Shown here: positions 42,909 to 52,584 of the stretch, piece by piece | How the letters are laid out: every line of letters starts with the position of its first letter | Position numbering within the stretch: position 1 is the stretch's first letter | Source: Pseudarthrobacter albicanus | Lineage (GTDB): Bacteria > Actinomycetota > Actinomycetes > Actinomycetales > Micrococcaceae | NCBI RefSeq assembly: GCF_018224015.1 | Contig: NZ_JAGPOT010000014.1 | Span: forward strand, 33,127-97,126 | Direction: 5' to 3' | DNA: 64,000 nucleotides | Notes under the pieces: model-generated | The model's input: the letters and a program-made list of their open reading frames with translations, nothing else | What the model was told of the DNA's origin: nothing | The model's database searches: none | Made by a program: the position numbers and the translations under genes

Positions 42909-44369
42909 ATGGGTCTCAACCCGACAGAGGTACTGGCTTTCCCCAAGATCCAGGCCATCGTCCGTGACAACGGCACCGCTGACGTCGTTGTGGCCGGGAA
43001 CTCCCGCACCGTGGCGCGGGCAGAGTCCCTGCAGCAGCTCCGCGAGAACGCCCTGGCCATCGTGGTCGGGGAAGCAAAGACATTGAACCGGCCTGTCCGG
43101 GTGGCGATTGATGACCCTGAAGGACACGGGGAACTCCTCGTCAGCCCCGACGGCAGCAAGGAATCCGTGAGCTACACCGCGAAGCCGGCACGCCGCCGGG
43201 CCGAGGCTCCCGCGGCCACCGCCGCACCCGTGACAGCGGCCGTCACCGGGACAGCTCCCGTCGAACCGGCCCGGCCACACCCGGCCCCGGCCCAACCCGG
43301 GCCGGTCAGTGAAGCTCCCGCATCGACTGGAACCACCGCACCGACGGGAACGGCTATGATCCCCACCCCCGAAACAGCTACCGCAGCGGCACCGGCGGTG
43401 GAGGCCGCCCCGGCGCGGCGGAGCCTGAAAGACGCCTCCTTCCTGGTCAGCGCCCCGGTCCTGGAACCGGCCATGCAGGGCTGGCGCGGAACCCTGACGC
43501 GGCTGGGTGTCCGCATGGACCCCTCGGCGCAGGAGATGGCCGAGCGGGAGGACATCCGCACGGTCAGCCAGCACTGGCCCGGCCCCCGCACGATCGCCGT
43601 GGTGAACCGCAAGGGCGGTGCGAACAAAACCCCCACCGTCGTGATGCTCTCGGCCATCCTCGCCCGCTACAGCGGCGCCGCCACGGTCGCGTGGGACAAC
43701 AACGAATCCCAGGGCACCCTGGGCTGGCGGACCGAACAGGGCGCCCACGACCGCAGCGTCCTGGACCTGATCGACTCCTCCCGGACCCTGCTCTCACCCG
43801 GCACCAATGCCGCCGAAATCGCGAAGTTCGTCCACCACCAGACGGCGGACAAGTTCGATGTCCTGCGCTCGGACGAAAACGAGGAAGGCGATCACGAAGT
43901 GACCGCCGAGGAAGTGGACATCGCCCACCAGGTCCTCACCCGGTACTACCGCCTCGTCGTGATGGACTCCGGCAACACCGCCCGGGCCGCGAACTGGCGG
44001 CGGATGATCGACCACACCGACCAGCTCGTCGTTCCCGTGACGGCCGTCGAGGACCGCGCCGAAGCCGCACGGCTGACCTTGCAGACCCTCGATTCCCGGG
44101 GCGGGCACGACGCGGAGCTGGCCCGCAACGCCGCCGTGATCGTCTCCGAGTCCACCGACGCCAGGCGCAGCATGAGTGGTGACGCGCTCAAACGGGCCAG
44201 GGACGAAGCGCAGCGGATCGCGGACGGCTTCGCACCTTACGTCCGGGCGGTGGTGCGGATCCCGTACGACCCGGCCCTGGTCAACGGACCCATCCGCTAT
44301 GAGGCCCTGCAGCCGGCCACGCAGCGGGCCTGGCTGGCGGCAGCGGCTGCCGTCGCCAGCGGCTTCTAA
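42909..44369 (+). CDS. ParA/MinD-like ATPase of the transfer operon with altered Walker A
   Basis: 486 aa. A variable Ala/Pro-rich N-terminal region (about residues 75-165) leads into a ParA-fold. The P-loop reads NRKGGANKTPT at about residue 233, where the canonical Gly before Lys-Thr is Asn. Later LVVMDSGNTARAANWRRM matches Walker B in place. Related proteins occur in actinobacterial secretion clusters. It may position the transfer apparatus. The Asn substitution could weaken nucleotide hydrolysis. Confidence 0.82.
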   Translation: MGLNPTEVLAFPKIQAIVRDNGTADVVVAGNSRTVARAESLQQLRENALAIVVGEAKTLNRPVRVAIDDPEGHGELLVSPDGSKESVSYTAKPARRRAEAPAATAAPVTAAVTGTAPVEPARPHPAPAQPGPVSEAPASTGTTAPTGTAMIPTPETATAAAPAVEAAPARRSLKDASFLVSAPVLEPAMQGWRGTLTRLGVRMDPSAQEMAEREDIRTVSQHWPGPRTIAVVNRKGGANKTPTVVMLSAILARYSGAATVAWDNNESQGTLGWRTEQGAHDRSVLDLIDSSRTLLSPGTNAAEIAKFVHHQTADKFDVLRSDENEEGDHEVTAEEVDIAHQVLTRYYRLVVMDSGNTARAANWRRMIDHTDQLVVPVTAVEDRAEAARLTLQTLDSRGGHDAELARNAAVIVSESTDARRSMSGDALKRARDEAQRIADGFAPYVRAVVRIPYDPALVNGPIRYEALQPATQRAWLAAAAAVASGF

Positions 44370-44406
44370 CACCTCCCCGACACAACAACTTCCGAAAGGA
44401 GGACCC

Positions 44407-44994
44407 ATGAACCAGCCATGGAACCCGTGGATCACCACCCCGGCCACCGGCACCCTCGTCGCTGCCGTGGAGGTCCAGCTGCCGCCCGCAGCGACGATCA
44501 ACGCTCCAGTGCTGGGGATGGTCGAACCGGATGCGGCAGACAGGCTCGGCTGCGGCACCGTCACCGGCACCGCCACACCGTGGGTCACGGGCGTGCATGG
44601 GGGAGCGGGCGAGAGCCGCCTGGCCAGCATCCTGATGGGCGCACGTTCGACAGACCATGCGTGGCCGGTCCACGACGCCGCCTCCGGCAAGCCATCAGTG
44701 CTGCTGGTGTGCCGGTCGGATATGCGCGGATTGAAGGCCGCCCGGAGCGCCCTCATTCAGTGGGCCTCCGGTGCCACCCCTGCCGTTGACCTGCTCGGCC
44801 TCGCGGTCCTGGCCGACGCCCCCGGCAAACTCCCCAAACCCCTGCGGGACTTCGCCGCCCTGGTCGGCGGCGGCGCACCCAGGATGTGGATCCTCCCGTG
44901 GGTCGAATCCTGGCGGCTGGGCGACACCAGCGCCGGTCCGCCGGGACGCGACTACCAGCGCTTCGCCACCGACGTCGCGGCCCTCACCACCTGA
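44407..44994 (+). CDS. DUF6668-like protein of conjugative elements
   Basis: 195 aa, strong AAGGAGG site. The centre, WVTGVHGGAGESRLASIL at about residues 58-75, is the hallmark of DUF6668-like proteins: it resembles a P-loop but lacks the Lys (GGAGES). Next to the altered ParA-like ATPase it may form a regulatory pair. No membrane segment. Confidence 0.75.
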   Translation: MNQPWNPWITTPATGTLVAAVEVQLPPAATINAPVLGMVEPDAADRLGCGTVTGTATPWVTGVHGGAGESRLASILMGARSTDHAWPVHDAASGKPSVLLVCRSDMRGLKAARSALIQWASGATPAVDLLGLAVLADAPGKLPKPLRDFAALVGGGAPRMWILPWVESWRLGDTSAGPPGRDYQRFATDVAALTT

Positions 44995-45036
44995 CCGCCA
45001 GCCTCACATCAGCAATACCTGCCGAAAGGTCTCATC

Positions 45037-45309
45037 ATGCAGAACATCATTTCCCGATTTCCGCTCAGCGTTATCCCGAACCCGACGCCCACCGTCCCGG
45101 AACAGGCCAAGGGCCTGTTGACGATCCTGAATTGGGCCTCGGGCATCGGTCTGGTCCTTGGCGTCCTGGGTGTGATCATCGTCGGCATCGGCATGGTCAT
45201 CCAGCTCTCCCGCGGCAACGGCGGGGAACACCTCGGCAAGCTCGGCTGGGTTCTCGGTGGTTGCATCATCATCACCGGCGCCTCGGGCATCGTCCGCGCC
45301 TTCGTCTAA
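45037..45309 (+). CDS. Small two-helix membrane protein, VirB2/TrbC-like
   Basis: 90 aa. Two hydrophobic helices (about residues 36-57 and 68-87) around a short polar loop with Gly and Lys. Size and position (before VirB6-like and VirB4-like genes) match the major pilin or channel subunit of type IV secretion systems; no classical signal peptide is seen. Confidence 0.72.
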   Translation: MQNIISRFPLSVIPNPTPTVPEQAKGLLTILNWASGIGLVLGVLGVIIVGIGMVIQLSRGNGGEHLGKLGWVLGGCIIITGASGIVRAFV

Positions 45310-45332
45310 CCCGTATCCGGAAGAGGTTCATC

Positions 45333-46088
45333 ATGAGCGAATCCACCCAAAGCACCACCGGACGCAGTCCGTTCACCAGGCCCGGATTCATCATCTCGGC
45401 CGCCCTGGTCATCGCAATGATTGCTGCCGTCGTCGTGATCTTCTTCCTCCCGAAGGGAGACGGCACCGCACAGCCGGCACCGTCCTCATCGTCGGACAAC
45501 GTCTCGGCAGCACCCACGAAGTCTGGCGACGCCACAGGGAAAAGCATTTGCGGGCTGCCCTCGACGTCGGAGACTGCACTGGGGTCAACTCCAAAGTCGA
45601 CGTGGACGCTTATCGGCAAAATGGCCGCACCCACTGATCCCAAGACCTTCGGACCGGGAGTAACCGACGAGGACGGCTTCCGGTCCTGCTTCGCACACTC
45701 GCCAACGGGAGCCCTCTACGCGGCAGCCAATCTCGTGGCTTTGGGTTCTTCAGGGGACCCCAAGCTCAATCAAAAAATGACGGACAGACTTTTGATGCCC
45801 GGTCCGGGCCGGGACATAGCCATGGCGGACTCCAGGACAATGCCGTCATCCGGCAGCTCCAACACCTCAGTCCAGTTTCGCGGCTTCGTTATCAAGAGCT
45901 ATTCGCGGAGTGCAGCCAATGTGGACATCGCGTTTCAAACATCCGCCGGAGTGTTGGGGCATGCGGTCCTGCCCATGGAGTGGGCAGACGGCGACTGGAA
46001 ATTAGCGATAGCGGACTCCGGCCGGCTGATCAACGACATCACCGCACTCAGCGATCTGAGTGGTTTCATCCCTTGGTCCGGGGCCTGA
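45333..46088 (+). CDS. Membrane-anchored conjugation protein, VirB8/TraB-like place, unknown family
   Basis: 251 aa from the ATG following AAGAGG. One N-terminal helix (about residues 19-42), Ser/Thr-rich linker, then an extracellular domain with a conserved-looking pair of Cys (SICGLPS, FRSCFAHS) that may form a disulfide and a C-terminal FVIKSYSRS...MEWADGDWKL beta segment. Ends just before the VirB6-like gene. Confidence 0.72.
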   Translation: MSESTQSTTGRSPFTRPGFIISAALVIAMIAAVVVIFFLPKGDGTAQPAPSSSSDNVSAAPTKSGDATGKSICGLPSTSETALGSTPKSTWTLIGKMAAPTDPKTFGPGVTDEDGFRSCFAHSPTGALYAAANLVALGSSGDPKLNQKMTDRLLMPGPGRDIAMADSRTMPSSGSSNTSVQFRGFVIKSYSRSAANVDIAFQTSAGVLGHAVLPMEWADGDWKLAIADSGRLINDITALSDLSGFIPWSGA

Positions 46089-46089
46089 C

Positions 46090-47370
46090 ATGGCAGAAAA
46101 ACAATGCAGTCTCATAGATCCCACGTGCGCGCTGGGCAATGTCGTCGCAGGAGCAACAAACGACGCTATAACGAATCTGGCGAAGTCGATCATGGAGGGC
46201 ATGAGCCAGATGGTGACCACGTTGTCCACGTTCTGGGTGAGCATGCCGACGGCGAACCTTGCTACCGGGGACGGCGTGACGCCAAGTCCTGTCGTGGGCT
46301 TCGTCAATTCCGAACTCGGGTACTGGACGCTGGCGCTGGCGGTGCTGTCCGTCATCCTCGGCGGCACCCGGATGATCTGGGAGCAGCGCGGGGCACCGCT
46401 GAAAGACCTCCTCCGGTCCCTGCTGACCCTCACGCTGGTGTCCGGCCTCGGGCTGGCAGTGATCTCCATTCTCGTGATCGCCGCCGACGCGTTCTCCGCC
46501 TCGATCATTGACCGCGCAACGGACGGCAGGGGCTTCGCTTCAGCCATGAACATCCTCATCCTGACGAACCAGACCGGGGTCGGGGTCTTCATCCTGATCA
46601 TCCTCGGCCTCGTGGGCCTGATCGCCTCGCTGGTGCAGATCGTCCTCATGATCGTCCGCGGCGGAATGCTGGTGATCCTGGCCGGCATCCTGCCGACAAC
46701 GGCAGCCTTCACCAACACGGAGATGGGACGCCAGTGGTTCCAGAAAGCCGTCGGCTGGACCATCGCCTTCATCCTCTACAAGCCCGCCGCGGCCATCGTC
46801 TACGCCGTGGCGTTCAAGCTCATGGGCTCCTCCACCGGCAGCAACGTCCTGCTGGGATCCATCACCGGCTTCGCCCTCATGATCGTCGCCCTGCTCGCGC
46901 TCCCGGCGCTGATGCGCTTCGTCACGCCCATGGTCGGAGCGGTCGCTTCCGGCTCCGGCGGCGGAGCAGGAGCGATGGTGGGAGCCATGGCCACCGGTGC
47001 TGTCTCGATGGGACGCTCCGGCAGCGGACGCGGCAACGCATCCCCCACACCGGCCAGCCAGCCCGGACAGACCGGCGCCAGTGCCCAAGGCAGCAAGGGC
47101 GCCGGCGGCAGCAACGGCGGCAACGCCAAACCCACACCTGCCTCAACAGGACCCGGGGGAGCCCCGGGCAAGGGCACCACCGGCAGATCCGGCACCGCCG
47201 CGACAGCTGGGGTCGGTGCAGCATCGGGCGCGGCATCGGGTGCGGCGAAGGCCGCCGGGCCCGCCGGGTTCGTCGTCGCCGCCGGAGCACAAGTAGCGTC
47301 AAGGACCTCTCAGGCCGCACAACAGACCGCGCAGGATTCAACCGGGGAGGGCCCCAGTGGCAGCAATTAA
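46090..47370 (+). CDS. VirB6/TrbL-like polytopic membrane protein
   Basis: 426 aa from the ATG after the previous stop. Six or seven membrane helices between residues 75 and 310, then a Gly/Ala/Ser-rich low-complexity tail of about 110 residues. Family pattern: WTLALAVLSVILGGTRMIWE, then a conserved MLVILAGILPTTAA stretch and FQKAVGWTIAFILYKPAAAIVYA. This is the channel core protein in actinobacterial transfer systems. Confidence 0.85.
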   Translation: MAEKQCSLIDPTCALGNVVAGATNDAITNLAKSIMEGMSQMVTTLSTFWVSMPTANLATGDGVTPSPVVGFVNSELGYWTLALAVLSVILGGTRMIWEQRGAPLKDLLRSLLTLTLVSGLGLAVISILVIAADAFSASIIDRATDGRGFASAMNILILTNQTGVGVFILIILGLVGLIASLVQIVLMIVRGGMLVILAGILPTTAAFTNTEMGRQWFQKAVGWTIAFILYKPAAAIVYAVAFKLMGSSTGSNVLLGSITGFALMIVALLALPALMRFVTPMVGAVASGSGGGAGAMVGAMATGAVSMGRSGSGRGNASPTPASQPGQTGASAQGSKGAGGSNGGNAKPTPASTGPGGAPGKGTTGRSGTAATAGVGAASGAASGAAKAAGPAGFVVAAGAQVASRTSQAAQQTAQDSTGEGPSGSN

Positions 47371-48865
47371 TACCGAATACAAGGAACCGTCCTACGGCAA
47401 CTGGCGCGTTCCCCGCTCCGCCGGGCTGGGCAGCCTGGGCGCGATCGGCACCGGCATCGTCATGGCCGGTCTGCTGGCCGGCATCATCACCTTCGCGATT
47501 CTTGGCCTGCTGCCGGGCCTGAGTGTCCTCGCTGTCGCCGGACTGATCGTGCTGCTGCTGACGGTCAAGGACAAGCACGGACAGTCCACCGTGGACCGGT
47601 TCGCGACCCGGATGAACTTCCGCCTCGCCCGCTCCGGCGGCACCAACCTCTACCGCTCGGGCCCGCTCGGGGTGACCGGGTGGGGCCTGTACCAGCTGCC
47701 CGGCCTGGCCGCGAAGTCCCGGCTGTACGAGTTCAACGACTCCTACAACCGCCCCTTCGCCATGCTCCACGTCCCCACCACCAACCACTTCACCGTGATC
47801 TTCTCCACCGAACCCGACGGCGCGTCCCTGGTCGACCCGGAACAGGTCGACGCCTGGGTCGCGAACTGGGGCGGCTGGATCGCCGGCCTCGGCGACGAAG
47901 CAGGCCTGGAAGCCGCCGCCGTAACCGTGGAGACCGCTCCGGACTCCGGCTACCGGCTCCGCAACGAAGTCGAAATGAACATCCACCCCGACGCCCCGGA
48001 GGCCGCGAAGGCGATCCTCCGCGAGGTCGTCCGCACCTACCCGGAAGGCTCGGCCACCGTCCGGGCCTGGGTGTCCCTGACCTTCAGCGCGTCCCTGCGC
48101 ACCGGGTCCCGGAAACGGGACCCGGAGGACGTCGCCCGTGACCTGGCCTCCCGGATCCCGGGCCTGGGTGCCCGGCTGCAGGCCACCGGCGCCGGGATCG
48201 CCCGGCCCATGCCGGCACAGGAACTCTGCGAGGTCGTCCGCATCGCCTACGACCCGCCGGCTGCGCTGATCATTGATGAAGCCCACGCCGCCGGATCCCC
48301 GGTCACCCTCACCTGGGGCGAGGTCGGCCCCACCGCCACCCAGGCCGGCTGGGATGACTACCGGCACGACAGCGCGTTCTCCGTGTCCTGGACCATGACC
48401 GGGGCCCCGCGCGGCTCGGTGAACTCCTCCGTCCTCTCCCGGCTGCTGGCCCCGCATGGGGACATCGACCGCAAACGCGTCTCCCTGCTGTACCGTCCGA
48501 TGGATTCGGCCCGGGCGGCCGCCGTCGTCGAACGGGACCAGAACAACGCCAACGTCCGCGTCAGCTCCGGGAACCGTCCCAGCGCCCGCGCCCTGGTCGA
48601 CGCCCGCTCCGCCGCGCAGACCGCCGCCGAAGAGGCCCAGGGGGCCGGGCTGGTGAACTTCGGCCTGGTCGTCACCGCCACCGTCACCGACGCGGACCGG
48701 CTCCCGGACGCGGTCGCCGCCGTCGAACAGACCTCGGGCACCGCGAGAGTACTTTTGCGCCGGGCCTACGGCTCCCAGGACACCGCCTTCGCCGCCTCCC
48801 TGCCCCTGGGCCTGGTCCTGCCCAGGCACATCCTTTTGCCCAGCGAGATCAGGGAGGCACTCTAA
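47357..48865 (+). CDS. SCO6880-like conjugation protein
   Basis: 502 aa, GTG start 14 bases inside the VirB6-like gene. N-terminal pair of membrane helices (about residues 27-70), then a large soluble region typical of SCO6880-like proteins: NRPFAMLHVPTTNHFTVIF, VDAWVANWGGWIAGLGDE and the later RVSLLYRPMDSARAA. In this system it is thought to play the N-terminal VirB4 part separated from the ATPase domain of the next gene. Confidence 0.88.
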   Translation: MAAINTEYKEPSYGNWRVPRSAGLGSLGAIGTGIVMAGLLAGIITFAILGLLPGLSVLAVAGLIVLLLTVKDKHGQSTVDRFATRMNFRLARSGGTNLYRSGPLGVTGWGLYQLPGLAAKSRLYEFNDSYNRPFAMLHVPTTNHFTVIFSTEPDGASLVDPEQVDAWVANWGGWIAGLGDEAGLEAAAVTVETAPDSGYRLRNEVEMNIHPDAPEAAKAILREVVRTYPEGSATVRAWVSLTFSASLRTGSRKRDPEDVARDLASRIPGLGARLQATGAGIARPMPAQELCEVVRIAYDPPAALIIDEAHAAGSPVTLTWGEVGPTATQAGWDDYRHDSAFSVSWTMTGAPRGSVNSSVLSRLLAPHGDIDRKRVSLLYRPMDSARAAAVVERDQNNANVRVSSGNRPSARALVDARSAAQTAAEEAQGAGLVNFGLVVTATVTDADRLPDAVAAVEQTSGTARVLLRRAYGSQDTAFAASLPLGLVLPRHILLPSEIREAL

Positions 48866-50392
48866 ATGGCCCGCATGAGGCTTTTGCCAGCAAAGACAGT
48901 AAAGACGGCGAAGGCCAGGAAGTCCGCCACGGTCCGTGGGCGGGTTCCGGGGTCACGCGGCTGGGGCGGCCGTGGGGGAGGGGCTGCCGCCCTTGTCCCG
49001 GCGGTGCGTGAATACCGTGGGACCACGGTGCAGGTTTGCGGGCTCTGGCCGTTCAGCTCGGGTACGTCCTCGCCCATGATCGGTGTCCCTTTGGGCCGTC
49101 ATGAGGAAACCCAGGCCACGGTCTGTTGTGACCCGATCAGCTGGTTCCAGCGCGCCCACCTGATTTCCAACCCCTCCGCGTTCGTCCTCGGGAAACCCGG
49201 TCTGGGGAAGTCCACGCTCGTGCGCCGCATGATGCTGGGTCTCTCCGGCCAGGGCGTTCACCCTCTGGTCCTTGGGGACTTGAAGGGCGAGCATGTGGAC
49301 GCCATCGCCGCGCTCGGCGGGCAGGTCATCGAACTGGGCCGGGGACGCGGGTACCTGAACATCCTGGACCCCGGCCAGGCCGTCGAGGCCGCCCGGCTCC
49401 TCGAGGAACAGGGCCACCATGACGCGGCGGTCCGGGTGCGGGCCGATGCCCACGGCCGCCGCCTGACCATGGTCGTCTCCCTGATCACGATCAGCCGGAA
49501 TAACCCGCCGACGGATCAGGAACAGACCATTTTGGACCGCGCCCTGCGCGTCCTCGATGAATCCTTCGACGGTGTTCCGGTCCTGAAAGACCTCCTCGAC
49601 GTCATCATCGCCGCCCCGGACGAGCTGCGCCAGGTCGCCCTGGACCGGGGAGACATGACCGTCTACCTGCAGGAGACCCGCGCCCTGGAAGCCACCCTCC
49701 TGGGCCTGACCGGCGGCGGGAAGCTCGGCGAAATCTTCTCCCGCCACACCACGAACCCGATGCGGCGTGACCGCGCCGTCGTGTTCGACGTCTCCAGCAT
49801 CGACGAGACTGAAACGGACCTGCAGGCCGCCGTGCTGCTGGCCTGCTGGTCCTACGGGTTCGGCACCGTCAACGTCGCCAACGCCCTCGCGGACGCCGGG
49901 CTGGAACCGCGCCGGAACTACTTCGTCGTCCTGGATGAACTCTGGCGGGCACTGCGCGCCGGCAAGGGCATGGTCGACCGGGTCGACGCCCTCACCCGGC
50001 TCAACCGTTCCGTCGGCGTCGGGCAGGTCATGATCTCCCACACCATGTCCGACCTCCTCGCGCTCCCGGCAGAGGAAGACCGGATGAAGGCCCGTGGCTT
50101 CGTCGAACGCTCCGGCATGGTCATCTGCGCAGGCCTGCCCGCCTCCGAGATGCCGCTGCTGACCGCAGCGATCCCTCTCTCGCGGCAGGAACAGCAGAAG
50201 CTCATCTCCTGGCAGGACCCGCCCGCCTGGGACTCCCGCGGCGGCGACGTCGAGCCCCCTGGACGCGGGAAATTCCTGATCAAGGTCGGCGGCCGCCCCG
50301 GCATCCCCGTCCAGATCGGGCTCACCTCCATCGAGGCGTCCCTGAACGACACCAATAAACGCTGGTTACCGAACAGTGAGAAGTTCGCGTGA
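48866..50392 (+). CDS. VirB4/TraC-like conjugation ATPase
   Basis: 508 aa, starts directly after the previous stop (TAAATG). Walker A GKPGLGKST at about residue 110, Walker B YFVVLDELWR at about 350, and the GQVMISHTMSDLLAL motif of VirB4-type ATPases. Its end lies at the border of the antisense recombinase cassette (50393-53690). The tail SLNDTNKRWLPNSEKFA may be native or slightly altered by insertion. Confidence 0.92.
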   Translation: MARMRLLPAKTVKTAKARKSATVRGRVPGSRGWGGRGGGAAALVPAVREYRGTTVQVCGLWPFSSGTSSPMIGVPLGRHEETQATVCCDPISWFQRAHLISNPSAFVLGKPGLGKSTLVRRMMLGLSGQGVHPLVLGDLKGEHVDAIAALGGQVIELGRGRGYLNILDPGQAVEAARLLEEQGHHDAAVRVRADAHGRRLTMVVSLITISRNNPPTDQEQTILDRALRVLDESFDGVPVLKDLLDVIIAAPDELRQVALDRGDMTVYLQETRALEATLLGLTGGGKLGEIFSRHTTNPMRRDRAVVFDVSSIDETETDLQAAVLLACWSYGFGTVNVANALADAGLEPRRNYFVVLDELWRALRAGKGMVDRVDALTRLNRSVGVGQVMISHTMSDLLALPAEEDRMKARGFVERSGMVICAGLPASEMPLLTAAIPLSRQEQQKLISWQDPPAWDSRGGDVEPPGRGKFLIKVGGRPGIPVQIGLTSIEASLNDTNKRWLPNSEKFA

Positions 50393-50451
50393 ATTTTGAC
50401 GCTTTTGGCGTGAACTTGAGCATGCCCGGGGGTTGCAGCCGGTGTGGATGC

Positions 50452-52218
50452 TCAGGTTCGTCGAACCTGTTGGCCCTCGACGGTGAGGTCGGGGTGCTCG
50501 ACGGTGTTGAGGTAGCGGGTGGCGCCTTCGACGCTGAGCCCGAACATGTCGCAGATGCGGCGGATGTTGCCGCCGGTGGCGTGGATCTCGTGCAGGATGC
50601 GGTCCTCACGGAGCACCTGGGGTCGCAGCGTCAATCCGGTCCAGGGGAACTGGCGACTGACGGGGAGGAGCCTGGGTGCGGTACGCCGGTTGATGAGCAG
50701 GTGCGGGTTGGCACTTTCTGGCCAGGTCCGGTTGCGGTGGTCGAGCCAGATTGCGAGGCGGGTGCGCACGGGCGCGGCCAGCGGGATGTCGCGGTTGCCG
50801 AGTACCAGATGTCCGTCGCTGATGTCGGTGAGCCGCAGCGCGCTGAGCTGTTTCTTGGTCAGTGCGTGGAAGGCGACCAAGGCAACCGCGAGGGCGACGA
50901 CCGGGTTCGGGGAGTTCAGCTCCTCCCGGATCACTGCGGCGTCAAGGGCGAGAGGGATAGTGCTGCCCTTCGGGGATGCTTTCATCCCGCGGGTCGGATT
51001 GGCGAAGATGAGCCGGCGACCTTTGAGGGTCGTGAAGAGCGACTTGAGCCCGTTCCCGGCGATGTGGCGGCGGGCCGTCGTTTCGTCCAGCGCGGCTGTG
51101 ATGTCGGCGCGGGTGACCTCGGCGAAGGACTGGAGGCCTGCCTCGGCCCAGGCGTGGATGATGGGTTCGATGCCCAGGATGTGCGCCCTGATGGTCTTGG
51201 GGTCGCGCGGGATCTGCCGTGGCGCCTGGTGGGCGCCGTTGGTCAGGACTTGCAGCCACACCTCGAGCTGGTCCTTCATGACCGGTGGCAGGGTGCTGAT
51301 CTTGGCAGCGAAGTAGCGTTCGATCCGGGTCGGCCGGTCCTCGATGAGCAGGCCGGCCGCGGCCAGAACGTCGATCGTGGAGATGACGTTGCCGGAGTAC
51401 TGGCGCAGTTGGAGGACGTCGGTGGCGCGGATCTTCGCGGTCGGGCTGAGCCGCAGACCCTGCAGCAGCCGCAGCGATCGGGTCACGTCGTTGCGTTGCC
51501 GCTTGCTCCAGCCGGCCCTCTGGGCGTGTTCACGGACGATGGCGGCGCAGTAGCGGGTCAGGTCTCTGTCTTCGAGGCGGGCACGCGCTGCGACGGCCGC
51601 GGGATCGGGCGCCATATCGAACAACGTCATCTGCACGCCGTGGTCGGCAGCCGAACCGGTGCCGGGCAGGTTGTTCTCGTCCCGCCGCTTCCATGGGGCG
51701 CGTTGGTCCGGGCTCAACGGTGGTGCTCCCCGACGTGCGAAGGTCATGTTGGCGAAGAAGAGCTGGTGGCCAGCCTTATTCGCGCCGGCCAGGTCCAGGC
51801 CGTGTCCGGGCTCCTGGAGCATTCGGGCCTGTTCCAGACACAGGCGGCAGGCCCGTCGCTCTCCGATACGGGCCGCGCGCCCGCAAAAGTCGCAGATTCC
51901 TTCCGGATTGTGGGAGCGCCACCAACGACACTGCCAGCACGTCCAGTTGTAGCGGCGGTAGACACCCCACGCCAGACAGTCCTTGCACGAGCCTGGGTGT
52001 TGCGGGCTGCCGGGATGGCAGCTGGCGCACATGCCTTGGCTGAAGTAGCCCGTGTTGGTGCCGCACTTGGAGCATGGCGGCGGGATGAACGGGCCGCCGG
52101 GAAGGCAGTCATAGCAATAGTCCACCCGAGGGTGGGCCCACGCGACACGGTTGATCTGGCAGTGGGGGCACATCGATGGCGGCCGCAGCGGCGCCGTCGG
52201 GCCCGGGGCGGGACTCAC
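50452..52218 (-). CDS. Zinc-finger-rich recombinase homologue with degenerate active site
   Basis: 588 aa. The first 170 residues hold around 20 Cys in CxxC pairs (CPHCQ, CYDC, CSKC, CKDC, CWQC, CDFC, CRLC), a multi-zinc-ribbon. The C-terminal 300 residues have the tyrosine recombinase fold, but the first Arg motif reads ALTKKQLSALRL (no Arg) and the HxxR box reads VLREDRILHEI; only a Tyr (TRYLNT) remains. So it probably does not cut DNA and instead binds or bridges sites for the neighbouring intact integrase. Confidence 0.78.
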   Translation of the reverse strand: MSPAPGPTAPLRPPSMCPHCQINRVAWAHPRVDYCYDCLPGGPFIPPPCSKCGTNTGYFSQGMCASCHPGSPQHPGSCKDCLAWGVYRRYNWTCWQCRWWRSHNPEGICDFCGRAARIGERRACRLCLEQARMLQEPGHGLDLAGANKAGHQLFFANMTFARRGAPPLSPDQRAPWKRRDENNLPGTGSAADHGVQMTLFDMAPDPAAVAARARLEDRDLTRYCAAIVREHAQRAGWSKRQRNDVTRSLRLLQGLRLSPTAKIRATDVLQLRQYSGNVISTIDVLAAAGLLIEDRPTRIERYFAAKISTLPPVMKDQLEVWLQVLTNGAHQAPRQIPRDPKTIRAHILGIEPIIHAWAEAGLQSFAEVTRADITAALDETTARRHIAGNGLKSLFTTLKGRRLIFANPTRGMKASPKGSTIPLALDAAVIREELNSPNPVVALAVALVAFHALTKKQLSALRLTDISDGHLVLGNRDIPLAAPVRTRLAIWLDHRNRTWPESANPHLLINRRTAPRLLPVSRQFPWTGLTLRPQVLREDRILHEIHATGGNIRRICDMFGLSVEGATRYLNTVEHPDLTVEGQQVRRT

Positions 52219-52229
52219 AACAGCCTTGC

Positions 52230-52580
52230 CTATAGGGGCGGCTCGGACCGCGGCTTGCCGAATCTCGGCGCCACGACCGGCGATACCCCGCCATTGCCGG
52301 CGCTCTGGCGCCGGTCATCGCCGTTGACGGTCTCTGTGACGCGTGGACGACGTGCCGCGACCTTGTCCGGCTCGGGGCTCATCAGGTCCGTCGGCGTGCA
52401 CTTCAACACTGAGCAGAGCACGTCGAGCTCTTCGAGTCTCATCGTCGCCGGTGTTCCGGCCCACCACGAGGACATCTTCCCGGCGCTGATCTCCAGCCCG
52501 GCCTCGGCGAGCATCCGGCGCATCTGCGCTGACTTCCAGATCCCGCGTTCGGCTGCTCTGATCCGCAGGTTCCACTGCAC
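52230..52580 (-). CDS. XRE-type HTH protein of the recombinase cassette
   Basis: 116 aa from the GTG at 52580, chosen for the AAGGAAGG site; a TTG at 52622 would add 14 residues overlapping the integrase. HTH: MRRMLAEAGLEISAGKMSSWWAG then MRLEELDVLCSVLKCTPTDLM, as in small Cro/XRE regulators. The tail is Arg/Pro-rich. Lies four bases after the integrase stop. May regulate the cassette or help set excision direction. Confidence 0.78.
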   Translation of the reverse strand: MQWNLRIRAAERGIWKSAQMRRMLAEAGLEISAGKMSSWWAGTPATMRLEELDVLCSVLKCTPTDLMSPEPDKVAARRPRVTETVNGDDRRQSAGNGGVSPVVAPRFGKPRSEPPL

Positions 52581-52584
52581 GGCC

